From NCBI RefSeq assembly GCF_000003815.2, contig NC_049981.1:24569675-24633674 (forward strand): DNA of 64,000 bases. Direction: 5' to 3'. Every line of letters begins with the position of its first letter. The stretch's first letter is position 1. The notes beneath the pieces were generated by a model. It made no database searches and was not told where the DNA came from. It saw only the letters and a program-made list of their open reading frames with translations. Shown piece by piece: positions 40,401 through 53,335 of this stretch. The translations under genes were made by a program, and so were the position numbers. The DNA is from Branchiostoma floridae. Its lineage: Eukaryota; Chordata; Leptocardii; Amphioxiformes; Branchiostomatidae.

Positions 40401-41820
40401 AACACAATGGGAGAGATGGGTACACTGTCAGAGGGATTTTCCTTGACAACAATTGTTGTGTGCGTTAATAGTACAGCTAACATGGTAAAGCCACAAACGT
40501 ACACGTGTACATCTGTATTACATATAGACGAGTAACCAGCAGAACTGTAGGGATTGTGATGAATTTTGTTTTATTTTACACAATTAATGATTTTTTAATC
40601 TAATTCTGTCAGTTCTTCAAGACTACCCGCTTTCAAATGCACAAATCTGGTGTTCCAGAGCTGAAATGTTGATTATTATCAATAAGTGACAATGACAATC
40701 AATTAATCATTGATTGGTTTATTCTATGGGAATGATTGGTTTATTCAATGATAAGAACAATGAAGTTTATTGCATATGCATGCCCCATTGAGGCTAAATG
40801 CAGTAAGTTGATGGAGTGTGTATACACAGTGAGTGCTACAAAGACAGACACATACTTTGCCTTTGTACTGTAAAAATCATTGCACCGAATTTTGATATAT
40901 CAATATTTCAAGGATGACTGAAAATGATCATGCGTTTTATCTTTCTTTACCATAAGACTGAAATAGAAACCTAATTTGGACACATTCACTTCTTCTGGAC
41001 GAGACACTTGTTTATTTACCCTACGTTATATATGTATTAGTGCCAAGTTGTTGAAAATTACATACGGAATTTTAATGCCTATAAGATAAACTAAAATAGC
41101 AAACTTCTACTGGTTATCTTACATATAATGGACATGCTCTGTGTAATTAGCCTATGTTGGGAATGGACATGCTTTCGTAGTTGACATTGGGGGAGAAAAA
41201 AGCTAGCAAAATTTAGAAACAAACAAAGAAATGTTTAGCGTTGTGAGATAAAATGACAGCGCTAAACAACTAAACAGTGCGTTCGAGAATCCCAAATACT
41301 TTGCTGAAGAAAACGGCGCTTTTGTAAAGTTTGTATGTTATCTATAGCAGTAAGAAACTTCTAAATATTTCACATTTCGTTTGTGTAACATCAGCTGTAA
41401 TTTCCGCTACCCGTGCCTCCGGTTTAACGATACTGTTGCAAGAAGGTTGTTGAATCTCTTCTAGTCAAAACATCATTTTTTTACCTCTTCAGGGAACAGT
41501 GATGTTATAACGTTACACTGTACTATTCCATCTCCCCATCTTCCTGCTCTCTGTCATCTCCATCCCCTCTCTCCGTCTTTCACTCTCTCCCTAGATTTTT
41601 ACTCGATGCGTTGAAAGCATTATTTCGTTAGACAGTCAAAAGATTCATCTCAAATCTTAGTCCTGATATTTAGACGGTACGTGAGAATGTTACTGCAGCG
41701 CGGTATCGTATTAGAAAACTCCTTCCTGTTGCAAAATGTCAGGAATCCGCTAGAAACACTCTAACACAAACATACACTCGGCATACTTTGAAACTTTATC
41801 TGTGGTACCACTCAATGTGT
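40401..41820. other. AT-rich intergenic DNA with a homeodomain-like palindrome
   Basis: CAATCAAT-TAATC-ATTGATTG at 40696-40716 has 8-bp perfect arms and is followed by two copies of GATTGGTTTATTC. A pyrimidine-rich stretch lies at about 41525-41590. No gene. Confidence 0.5.
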
Positions 41821-41859
41821 TTTGAAGATCAGGGTGTGTATGAGGGAAGATGATGGGAA

Positions 41860-41930
41860 AAATACACACGGCGGGAATCGAACCCGTGTCTGTCCTTACC
41901 GGGCGGTGCTGTTTATTGACACAGGGATCG
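41860..41930 (-). repeat. tRNA-like B-box relic (SINE or tRNA fragment)
   Basis: The minus strand reads GGTTCGATTCC (41884-41874), a perfect internal Pol III B box, inside a T-arm-like stem (CGGG/CCCG). No A box lies at tRNA spacing, so this is not an intact tRNA. A 3' tRNA fragment or a degraded tRNA-derived SINE is the likely origin. Confidence 0.4.
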
Positions 41931-43242
41931 GTGACAGGGTCCGGGCTGGGTACAAGAAAGGCTGGGATGAGGATTGTGTGTGTAGTTCTGATTTGGGAGG
42001 GTTTTCTCGCGGTTTATCACTATCATCCCGTGAAATCCCCAGAAATCCCGAGCCCAGAACCCACGGTGGTTCGTGTAGTTTCGTTGGAGGGGCGTGAAAC
42101 ACCAGCTTAGCGGGTCTCAAAGTAAACTGTTCTCTTCTTCTGACGCTGAGTCGACATGAAGATGTACCAACAAAGATAACCCCCATCCTTGTTATTTGTT
42201 CCACCACTTTATACCGACACCCTCTAGCTCCATGTAGATGCAATGGGTGCGAAGATGATCAAGATAGTCTCTGATACATATTTCTAACATTACAGGCGTA
42301 ATTCAGTTACTTTACATTTAGGGTAAACATACATTACATTACTTCCTATGTCCGTAACTGTGGATACACGACAACTAACATTTTGGACTTACAAAAATGT
42401 TCTTCTTAGTTGCCTAGATTTGGTCAAAAATAGAGAGTTTGTACGCATGTTCTTTCCAAGCACATGTTGGGTCCGGCTTATCAAACCTGTTTTGATTCAC
42501 TTTTTATACTTCATACAATGGGCCAAACTTTGCCGTATAAAACAATAGATAGCAGAGTTTTAGAAAAGCTGTATAAGTCTGATGTTCACCTGGCAGTCAG
42601 ATACATGAAGTTTATGAGGACCTCCATTTCCCCTTAAAGGTTTGAGGACCGCTATAACCCTTACTCCTTTAGATGGCGCTTTTGCAAACACGTTCATAGA
42701 ACATCGTATATCAAGTGAACGATATCGATTATGGTCACACGGATATTGAACTGGCAGATGATGACAGGTATTGTCTTTTTCACAGGTGTTCAGATCCTTA
42801 TATTCACCTCACCTAGGCCCATCCTCAGTTAAACGTAATACAAGATTAATCGTGATATCTATGATAATGATCGTTGATATATAGCTCAGAAATACAACTA
42901 GAAACTGTTCTTTAATGAACAAACCTTTACAACTCTCCCCACAAAGAAACAATTGCTGTAGCATTCATGAATGTTTATAACATTATATGTTAGTACTGTT
43001 TTCCGACACTATATTTCTATATTTACACACCCTTTCCACGGAGGATGTTAAGTGACCAAGATTTTACAAATTTCATAGAAAAAATAGATGAACGATTTCT
43101 GTTAAGTTTTGTTGGTTTTGCTGTTTTCCATATCACACTTTTACAGCACATTACAACGGTGACATCAATTTCTCACAGATCCAGGTTGCTGTAAGGTCGC
43201 TCAGCGATCATCGTGTAGTGAGTCCTTTTATTAAAGTTGGAC
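41931..43242. other. Intergenic DNA
   Basis: Overlapping frames on both strands at 41822-42243 accompany the B-box relic and are not credible genes. From 42.25 to 43.2 kb the DNA is AT-rich, nothing recognised. Confidence 0.5.
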
Positions 43243-43545
43243 TGGTAGTCCCAGAACACACAGGACGGTGTGGCACTGGTAGTCCCAGAACACACAGGAC
43301 GGTGTGGCACTGGCAGTCCCAGAACACACAGGACGGTGTGGCACTGGTAGTCCCAGAACACACAGGACGGTGTGGCACTGGTAGTCCCAGAACACACAGG
43401 ACGGTGTGGCACTGGTAGTCCCAGAACACACAGGACGGTGTGGCACTGGTAGTCCCAGAACACACAGGACGGTGTGGCACTGGTAGTCCCAGAACACACA
43501 GGACGGTGTGGCACCGGTAGTTCCAGAACACACAGGACGGTGTGG
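43243..43545. repeat. 34-bp minisatellite, nine copies
   Basis: The unit begins TGGTAGTCCCAGAACACACA and ends GGACGGTGTGGCAC. Copies are nearly identical; the third has TGGCAG and the last CCGGTAGTTCC. Because 34 is not a multiple of three and the unit has no stop in several frames, it creates overlapping pseudo-frames of about 100 codons on the minus strand. Confidence 0.97.
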
Positions 43546-43625
43546 TAGCTTATAATTGTCCTTCTCCCCTTCCAGCCAGCGGCGAGTGGGCTAAGCTGAA
43601 ATGATGTCCGGGGTCATGTCACCAG

Positions 43626-43640
43626 AGGTCACAGAGGTCA
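43626..43640 (+). promoter_or_regulatory. Nuclear-receptor-type direct repeat (DR3)
   Basis: AGGTCA-CAG-AGGTCA, a perfect DR3, preceded by GGGTCATGTCAC. DR3 is the layout classically bound by VDR-type heterodimers with RXR. It sits 80 bp from the minisatellite. Binding is inference. Confidence 0.35.
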
Positions 43641-45220
43641 AGCAACTGCCAATCAGAGATGTCAGACCAGGCGTTAGCCTCTGGGTATAAACGATAAAAA
43701 TCGCCCTGAAACAGAGAAGCAACCACTAAGACGTTAATGAAAGAAGACAGAAAAGACGACCAGATATAGTCGATAACTTCGAGGCAACAAAATACTAAGA
43801 CTCTTAGTATACGGATGTCTTTAAATGGAAAGAGAGCTCTCTCTCTGAGGAACGGTTGAATACCACTTTTTGTTTTACTCTGAAACTACCGGAAGGCAAA
43901 GTAGATCAGGTGTGGTTATCCCACATATTTCTACATGATATCAGATAGACGTTTTCTTTATTGTGTCTTATCCCCAATATAATTAGCTAAATCCAGGTTG
44001 CCACCCAGGGTATAGAAAAAGTTGTCGAATTGAGGAACAGCTGGCGTTGAATTCGATACCGTACATTCAGGTTTTGTGACACCTCATTCCACTAGATTTG
44101 TTGTAAACAATCTATAAGGCATGTAGCATCTGTTGCATGCGTGGCTTTATGATACAAAATGTACCTATGAATGCCCAATACTCACACTGCAAATTTATCT
44201 AATGAATTCTTCTCAAAACTTGCGTCTGGCCATAGCCTCAGGCATATTTTGTGATGTTACAAAAGATATGAGGAATTATAGATTAATAAGAAGGTCAATG
44301 ACATATCATAAACGGTTTGAACTTGAGCGTTGGTAACATCTGAGAAGACTTGTCGGCAAAAACAATCCCACTAGCCTCTTTCAGCAAGAATCGACACAGA
44401 TCACAACAGCGGTTTGTACAGCATCCAGAGAACCAATTCTTCCGCCTTTCCAACCGACCTTTGTTGACCTTCGCCATACGATAGAGATCTCCCGCGTTTT
44501 AGAAGGTGGGTGCGAAGAGACCGGTGCTTCTAAGACAAAATAGACTCGTCTTCTCTACCACTTCGTTAAGGGTTGTCTGTTTGTATTGGCACAGATGATA
44601 GAGATCTAAAGGGGGTTTTGAAGGCCCCTGCGAACTCTGGACCATCTGGGTCAGGCTCCATTTTGTCTGCTTTTGTCAAACAGGACGCCGGGGAAGTGAT
44701 ACAAAGGCTGGGAGGTGTCGACTTCAGGCGCCCATCGCTAGCTCAGGCCGTCTGACAGTTATCTGACGTTTGGGACCAGCCCCTAGGTACTGTTTTAATG
44801 GAAATGTCGCCTGGGAATCAGTAGAATTGTGTTTGCTGTCACTCACAAAGTCAGTGGGCTGTAGAAACCACTACAAGAACAGGAAAGTTCGACCATATAC
44901 AAATATCTGATGCCGTGCACTGTCTATAGTTCCGTATTCTCCGGAAATTTGACAGCGTTTCCCCGAAATATTTTGACTGTCACTTAATATTATGAAAACG
45001 TGCAGCTACAAATAATAGAGTCTATGAAATAATACTTTGTTTCTCATATCGGGAGTTAGCAATAAGTATTTTATAGAAATCTATATGTGCATATGCCAAG
45101 GCAATTTAATAATGTTGATAGATTAACTAGTATTCATATCGCACCATATTTTGATATAAAGTTTCGTCATACTTTATCTAATCAAGTGATTTCAATTATT
45201 TGATGTGATGATAAGGTCAC
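43641..45220. other. Intergenic DNA
   Basis: The word GATAGAGATCT occurs twice (44481 and 44597) in a GC-richer patch at 44470-44770; no credible gene. The flanks are AT-rich. Confidence 0.5.
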
Positions 45221-45547
45221 TCAGCCATCAAGGCTTAGCCATAGAGCACATAAATACCCGCGTTCATTCCTGATAAACCAGAAATATACTATCATAAAGT
45301 GTACATTTCGCGTTTTATCTGTCCGCAATTCAAGAACAGTAGAAATAGCGGAATCTAAAACATCATCCCGAAGAGGTAAGTCTTCAGGTAACTGGAGAAC
45401 TCCAGTAAGACTTAAAGCTAATTCCTTTGTTAATTCCATACATGGTGGGAAATACACCCTACTCCACCCTGCCCCGCCTCCAAACAATTCCAGCCGAATT
45501 CTTGGAATGTCTGTTTGTTCATCCAAATATTTGCCAATCTGACTAAG
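45221..45547 (-). CDS. Unrecognised open segment; possible exon or transposon remnant
   Basis: The frame reads SQIGKYLDEQTDIPRIRLEL, then a Gly-rich turn, MELTKELALSLTGVLQL, LRDDVLDSAISTVLELRTDK. This mix of charged and aliphatic residues looks more protein-like than neighbouring AT-driven frames. A plausible acceptor (TTTCTTAGTCAG) precedes it, at about 45537-45548. No ATG lies at the left edge, fitting an internal exon. A donor is unclear (ATA|GTATAT near the end at best). I recognise no family, and no partner exon was found nearby. Confidence 0.25.
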   Translation of the reverse strand, partial: LSQIGKYLDEQTDIPRIRLELFGGGAGWSRVYFPPCMELTKELALSLTGVLQLPEDLPLRDDVLDSAISTVLELRTDKTRNVHFMIVYFWFIRNERGYLCALWLSLDG

Positions 45548-46600
45548 AAACTAATTTACCCCTCCCTATGCCACTCCTTTTTCTTATGTTGAGCCAGTAT
45601 ACGAGTGTGTACTGGAATATATATAAAACGTCCCTCCTTAAATTTGAGTAATTGCTGTATCCATTTACAACAAAAAAGGATGATAATACCTATCTCGCTT
45701 CAAGAGATTTCATTTTTCTTATGAATTTTTATTTCGGGTTTCGATTGGAAATACGCAATAAGATATGTCATCAGGGATGTGCAACAAGATTGGTCATAAT
45801 CTATGTTTTTCGTTCTTTGACTATTAAGGTGTGGTCACTTTCGTCACACGATCTTAGTGAAGCCGCAAACATTTTAAGACAGCGGTACAGAGTCCATCTG
45901 TCTTGCTATCGAAAATGTTGCTTTAGATTATTGTCGGTTCTGCCACAGCTTACTACATCAGAGCCATGACGACTATGGCCGCGCCCTTACCAGACTTGTA
46001 TCGCTCATTTGCTTACATGTTTGTTTGTGAGATTATTAGCAGGTTCCTCGTGTTGTGTGGCCAAATTGTTTGGGGCTTAGAACTCCGTTATTTGATCTAA
46101 ACTGTGACCACTCCTATCATATCTCCCACAACAATCGCAACCTTTTATATAAACTAACCGAAAACCATGGGAACGAGACAGATAATCTGCAGAGAACCCT
46201 CAACAAGACAAATCACAACAAGGGATTCCCTCCTTCTAATTCCCTCAAATCGGTGGAATTTTGCTAATGGAAATTCCTTTTCTAAGTAGCCAGGTGAATT
46301 GAATGACAGTCATCTATCTACCGTTAAATCTGATTCTTAATGATACTTGTCAACATTTTAATATGTTTCTATTGGATTTCACTGAGGACATGCAAATATT
46401 CGTCTATTTTCTGTGGACATCTTCACTACAAGTGAGGAGGACAACAATACGCAGTACATATGTTTTAAACGATTATCCAAGTAGGGCATATAGATAATAA
46501 AAGCATTCTAGAAAAAATATTGATGTAAAAACTATAACGATTTCATAAGCAAAACGGTTTTGAAAAGATGTGTTGTTTTTGGTATCGACTTTTTATCAAA
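45548..46600. other. AT-rich intergenic DNA
   Basis: The plus-strand frames at 45652-45969 and 46303-46497 are AT-driven and unrecognised. Confidence 0.5.
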
Positions 46601-47660
46601 TAAAAGATATTTCAACTACCCATTGAATGGCTGAAGTGGAGAATGCACCCCTTCGAAACAAAGTCGGATAAGTGGCTAGAGGACACCGGGGACTCCTTGA
46701 GTTGTGTCAAAATGTCCCCTCCTCCGCTGGAGTAAAAATGTTTCTAAAGCCCCTCTTATATCCAAACGCTCCCTTGTAGAGCTCTCATGGCTCACATTTC
46801 CTTTATGAATGGGATAAAACAAACTCAAGCGACATCAAGCACAACCTAATCCGAATTTCCCCCCATTTAATGCTTCCACAATCCCCTGTCTTTGTTTTTG
46901 TAGAATCCGTTAATCCCTGCCCTACCCTCCTAGCTGATATACCATCCTCTCGGAGGCTCATATTGTCAATCTTATCGTCTTTCTTCCTGAAGTTCTGACC
47001 TTCCTTTGTTGTGGTTCCGTTGAAAAGATGCCCCCACGGTTCAGTTATCTCTGCGTAAGGAGTACACCACACTTAGCTGTTAAAGAGAATGGACGCTGGA
47101 TTGAATTAGAGGACGCAATCACTCACCGCTCCCTTTTGAAACTGTTGTTATAGACGCGGAGCGGGTGTTATTGCCCCGGACAGGTGGGTTGAGCCTATAA
47201 GGTACAACCCGTGCCTTTTGCGTGGCTCAAGTTGACATGGCTTGATGCACGACTACGTGCAAATTTCATACGCTGGATTTAAAAAGAATACAGGTATTAT
47301 AACATGGAAACGGTAACGATATTCATTTTGGTTCCTACCGAAATTTGTCTAGAATACCGTCGCAAGATAAGCCTTATCTTCACTGACCACCAAACGTCTG
47401 CACGGAAAGGAAAATAACTTAAGTGCATCGGATTTTGAGACGGATTAGACAAGGTATTGTGGGAAAATGGTGGAAATCCTTGTCTTTTGGGTAAATTGGG
47501 CTCTTATCCGCATTCTTAATGGAGGGGGTTGAGCTCGCGCTGATAGCATTAGACGCGGTTGGTGCAGGGTACGGAGTGGCGCGGGGCAGAGATCAGGCAC
47601 AGATAAAACTGGCGGGACAATCTCAGGCTTTCTTTCACAATTAGGTCACTTTTAGATGGG
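46601..47660. other. GC-richer patch, candidate regulatory sequence
   Basis: Non-repetitive block. A minus-strand frame at 46803-47072 (89 codons, Lys/Asp/Gly-rich) has no recognised similarity or splice support. Confidence 0.3.
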
Positions 47661-50600
47661 GAAAACAGGTTGGGAACATTGAGTTCTACAGCAGAATAAG
47701 TTGTAAAAGGACAAAAACACTTTTGTGAAACGAGAATGCATTTGTCTTCAAAACCTTCTGACTTTAAGTTTATACCACCACCCCCTTTTCACATCTAGAG
47801 GACTGCAGTAAGAAAATAACTGTCGTTTTGCTAACGCATACATTCAAGTCTAATTCTAAAGCCAATCGAAGAAATCAGGACATACTAGCATGACGCAGAT
47901 CTTTCGGATACACTGAGTGATTGACATTAAGTGCATAGATAGTGGGTCAACAAATATTGTGACATGCACACCATGCGCTCTGCAAAGAAAGAAGACCAAA
48001 GAAAGAATGAAATCCGAGGGAAGAGCAAACGTGTCAAAACATCTCCTCTCGCACCTGAAGAGAATAACTGACCGCAATCTGGGACAGCCATTGTTAATAA
48101 TGGATTGATGGATATACATATCATGCTGTAATGCGCAGGTATTGCCTTCATCGTCTTCTGTTGGTAGATTATCCATGTAGTGACATCAACCTCAAAGATT
48201 CTTAAAAGAGTTACAAAGGGCCATGGACGACCAACTGTTGTAGAGGAGGCTCTCCGGATTCAGTAGTTGAATATGGCATTGGGGACGAAAGAAAGTCACA
48301 CGGTACTGTAGATCGAAGAGTGCGCATTGGCTTAAATCTCTAACTGCTTCTGCACTTTCGAGCTATGGAGTCATTCAAGGAAATGATTGTGGCATTATAA
48401 GAATCTGCTTTTATTCTATCAAGGCGGAAAGGGGGGAAAATGAAGACAACCTAAAGCGTTTCAGCTACAACACGTTGCAATAGCGCCCCTCAGCGACCTG
48501 AAACAAAATTCTATCTTGGGTTTTGATTAGAGTTGTGTGACATTGGTCGGTTCTTGAAATGTACCTTTTCGAATTGAAATTGTAGTTCCAAGTTTTAAAG
48601 ACACGTTTTTGTACTTGTTGCTTCCTAGCAAATAAAGCTTTGCCGGAAAAACACGACCTAATGAAGACCACCATCAAACCGATATATATATATAGTAGAT
48701 ATATGCAAAATAATAAATTTGGCAAATGTGGCAAACGTCGCTCTTTTTTAATGTGGATATTGGACACTACTCTTTTATTCAAATACTCTAAACCCAAAAG
48801 GAAACCTACACAAACATAAAGATAGATTCAGCCCTACAGGATCTGCAACCTTCACTGAATATCAAATTAAGCAAGATGTTAAGCTGTTGGCAAGCTACAC
48901 AAGGAAATTAGTAAATGGTTTTCTCGACCCCTACTTCAGTTATGCTTTCCACAAACATAGCGCAGTCTTTCACGTCTTGACGGGCGCACTGTTTACCGCC
49001 GCCTGTAAGCAACAAGACCAGCCAGACGTCTGCAGGGCTTTTCGCATGTCTCACAGCAGAATTCCTTTGTTTAACACGGCTCATATCTTTTTCATCCAGT
49101 CTTTTTTGTATCCAGGCCGCTTCCACAAACACAACAGACGAACAAACACTGGCAAGCAAACGACACTGAAACATGACCTTCAAGATAGAGACTCGTAATT
49201 CGAGAAAAACTTGCAAAACCTACCTAGACTTTATCTACCTGCAGAATTTCAAATGTAACGAAATCTGTACATTTGCAGTTACATAGTTGTAAATTGCAAC
49301 GGATCTTGGCTACTCAAAAGCGACGACTATCGTTTTAAAGCATGATTGCAGGTATCATTGTACGAATGGTGCTGCAATTATATTACCGATCGCTAGTCAT
49401 CCACACTGTCACGTATAGGCCATCAATGATTTTGGTTTCCTAAATATTTCAGCGACACGGACGATTTGCAAACTTTATATCAAAAACGTGCTTACATAGA
49501 CCTAAAATGGCCAGCAAATTCCAAATCCATCCATGTGTTTACAGCCCATGAGTCTAAAGATAGCGCACTACCCAATAACTCCGAAGGCCACATACATTGT
49601 ACGCCCTTTACTTTACGACACAGCGACATACGTTATTGGAACCATTTCAGAAAGGATCACTTAAGATCCACCGGACCATTTCACAACTTTCAGACATAAC
49701 TTTCCCAACTTTAACGACTACAAGTTGAAGTACAACTAACAGTGTAACACAATATGGCATGATAAAACCTTGGGCATTCGACCATTTCCTGTAATCCTTG
49801 TAATTTACCGCGAAAGGCCATGTAAGATGGAGCAGCCATTGGGTAGCCATGGTGGTTCAGGTGGCAGAGACGAAGCGGTACCCGACATAAGTCAGGTCAA
49901 GTCACCGAGACGGATTGGAAAACATGTCTGCCGTATGTTTGCTATAATAAGTCCACTTGTACCAGCGGAAAAAAAAAGTACTTGACCCGTGAGTGGCTGA
50001 AATATCATGAAGATCCTTTTGCTGAGACATCAATATTCAAAATCATACAAATTACGAGCTGGCACCATTTATGGAAAGACATGATATTAAACCTACACTA
50101 TGCGGTGCTTATTGTTACGTCACCAATGTCAAGGTCAAACCAGGACAAAGTCAATGTTAACATTCAGGTACGACTAAAGGTCAGTAATTCCTTGCCAAAA
50201 ATGCGTGTTAACGACTATTTCAGTAGATGAGCATTGTTTACCTCTTGTTTCAATGTTATAATTTCTAGCACAAATAAGATATTTTTCGAACGTCACGAAC
50301 ATATAGACAAACCAACCGACCTTTCTATTAAATGCAACAATAGCGACATTGTAGCATATTGTACCCATACAATTTAACGCATGGGAAAATGACTTATAGG
50401 CGAATCAAAAAAAGCACTAATAGTTTGGGAAAACAATTACACCTCACTCTCTTGTAAAATTAGACAAGTAATTTCGGAGATAAAGATAAGTGATCCTCGA
50501 GATAGGTCAAAGAGACATACAGTTAAATGAGAAGCCACGAAATCAGAATTTTAATTGGGAACTTGACATATTAAAGATACTCTCGAGGAATATTTCGAGT

Positions 50601-52590
50601 GAATGCTAACTTGAAGTATGATTTTTACAGAAAGGACGTGTTGTCTCTGTAGGCATCATTAACTTGCTTTCAGTTCTACCATGATTTCTTGGTTTTCACT
50701 AATGTTGTTTTCTTCGTATAACTATTGATTATTCAGAGTGAATTGCAAATTATAATTGGTATGTAGACAGGTAATGGTACTTTTGATTAACTTTTTGCCG
50801 GATCAAAGTGGAAGAAAATTGCGCGCGCCTATGTCATTACTGGTAATGTGTTGGTGTGATATCCCTTGGCGCTATATATATCTATGGGCTCGTCAATTTT
50901 CCTTCCTAAAGAATCACAGCCTACTCACTGATCTCTGTCTACAAGGTCACTGACTTGAAACCCCCTATCCTAACTCTGTGTTCCTTCGGACCAACATAAA
51001 GTCATATTCATCCTGTTAGAGATAAACGTTTCTCCATGCCAATGTATTTGTGGAACTTCCTCCCGCAAGAAACTACGACAATCGCAGACAAGCAGAAGCT
51101 CCATGCAGGAGCTGCTAATCTGAATGGCCGGTGCCTACGAATATAAAGATGTAAAAAAGGAAAATTCCTAACGGAAACTTTATTAGCAATATCTAGCACA
51201 TGGACGTCTAGCCAACGGAAATGAGAAAAGGCACCATGAAAGGATCGTTTAAGGGAAAGGAAGATATGGTCAAGCAGCAGCCAAAGATAAGAAAAGGTCT
51301 GGCAAACGGAGTCTTTAAGCGAGTCTGAAACAGACCAAGCAGGAATAAAGAAAGGCCATCATAAACTTAACTGAAAGAAAGAAGCATGCGCAGGTGGACT
51401 TCAGCTAGTCTTAAAGTTCATAAAATTTCCCAATCCTTGCCCCAAAGGCTATGAAAGCCTTCGCGTTGTAAAGCAACGCTACTTCTTAAGCCTTAACACA
51501 TTATATGATCACTACGCCACGACCAAAACAATTTGAATGTTAAAGAGAGATCTTAACTTCTCAAAGCATTAAGATCTGCATGTACATGTACTTGCTTTAT
51601 ACACAGAGTTATATGGCTGTAGTGGTCCGTAGATTTCATATTCTGCCGTGCGGTTCAGTTGCTTCAGCTCGTTCATCATGTTTCAGGTGGCTTCCACACA
51701 GCTCTGAGCCCCTGTCCTTAAAAGTGTAGTTTTCTTTATTTGGATGTAGTAATTAAAAAGCAATGTCCATAAAGAGCAAGTTGAAACAATCTTATATGTA
51801 TAATTTCATTACTTTTACAGGCTAGTAAGCAGAAAACGTAGGATATGCACCGAAAGAGACAAAGAAATAGAGAATGTACATCAATATGACTGATAGTCTG
51901 ATCCTGACAGTCCAACAAAGGCACAGGATTTGAATCCATATTTCAACAGCCATGGATGATTTCGTTCCAAGAGAAAAACTGTGATAGTGTTCATAAGTCA
52001 TAGGCTCTCCCACTGCAGTACGCACGTGTGCACAAGCATAACTTTGAATAAGTGAATCGTTTGAGTAACTTTATTGCGAGGAGATTGAATCCATAAAGAT
52101 AAAACTGGCGCCGTTTCGTCTTCGAGCTAAAGTGTTTTCACTAAACTGCAAGGCTATTACGACCATATTTACGATTATTGTAAGACATCGTTTTTTATGT
52201 TATGATATCCCTTGGCATGAAACAACTTCTTCCTGTACATGAGTCAGCGCAGCGCTTTTGTCGGTTTAAAAGGAATAAATTTTGCGAAAGAAAGTTACGA
52301 CGTAAATGACTCCTGACACCTCGGGCAAGAAGAGACCAAATGCGACGGCAGCCGTAATTTCCGAATCGAAACGGTCTTCATGCACAAAATAACACCCCAT
52401 TCATCACAGACCAGCCCATCAGAGACTAGGGGTATTATCACCATTCTCCAGTGGGTGACAAGTCATTATATTGCCCCAAGGATGTTTGAACCCTGGTCAA
52501 CAGAGCAGGCGAAGGAAAATGAGTGAATCTGCACGTCAATGATAAACTTTAACGACCAGTGGACATGTTTAATTCATTTCCTTATCTGAA
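47661..52590. other. Intergenic DNA, nothing coding recognised
   Basis: Paired sense/antisense frames at 47.86-48.18 and 48.89-49.22 kb are mutual shadows without family resemblance. A short (TA)n run lies near 48681-48692. No gene, RNA or clear repeat was recognised. Confidence 0.5.
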
Positions 52591-52599
52591 TGACTTGAA

Positions 52600-53335
52600 T
52601 GTTCATGGTTACGAACTTGCTTCTCACCACAAATTCCAGGCAAGACCTTTCCTGATTCCAAACGACGTGCGGAGGATTATAGAACAGAAGCGCCTTTTCA
52701 CATGCATAGGTCCTATAGTTTGATGTTATCTCCAAGGCATTAGGTACTTACGATGCATTTATGTTCAAGACGCATCTACCTGTATTACCTGACATGGACG
52801 CTCTTGGAGCGGAACTTGATTTTGATCTTAGAATTTTGGCAAGAATTTGCGAAATTTAAAACGACGATGAAGTATTACAGACACACACTATGTGATGCTC
52901 ACCTGCAAACAGGTCGTTCATGGTGATGTCATCTCCAAGCCATTAGGTCATTAAAGTACCTGTATACTCAAGAAGCATCTACCTGTATTACCAATACTCA
53001 TCATGGATCTGATATTGCTTCTCACAGCAAAGTCATTGACATTGACAGATTCCAAACGACGAAGGGGAATTACAAATCAGAGACAACGTAATATCTAAAG
53101 TTTATCTACACAGATCATCCATCCCCAAGCCAATGAGTGCTTAAAATATGATAGCTGTAAATTCAAAGAGCAGTCCTGACATCAATGCTCCTGGACATAA
53201 ACTTGGTAACATAACAGAAACACCATATCTTAAGTTTGCCTGCATAGGCCGCCCATTTCATGCTATCGCCGAGCTATTGGGTACTTAAGACACATGTATA
53301 TTCAAAAGGAATGGTGAGGACATGGGAGTGCTGGC
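52600..53335. repeat. Ancient diverged tandem array, period about 200 bp, four units
   Basis: A block of the type ATCTCCAAG(C/G)CATTAGGTAC, then CATCTACCTGTATTACC, recurs with drift: it ends at 52789 and 52992, with weaker forms near 53120-53185 and 53265-53310. TGATTCCAAACGACG at about 52654 and ACAGATTCCAAACGACG at about 53045 mark equivalent points. All units are heavily substituted, so the amplification is old. No coding frame runs through them. Confidence 0.7.

Noticed and set aside
43173-43533. Three overlapping minus-strand frames of about 100-113 codons rich in Cys, Pro and Trp
   Set aside because: They come entirely from the 34-bp minisatellite, whose unit length is not divisible by three, so successive copies cycle through the frames without stops.
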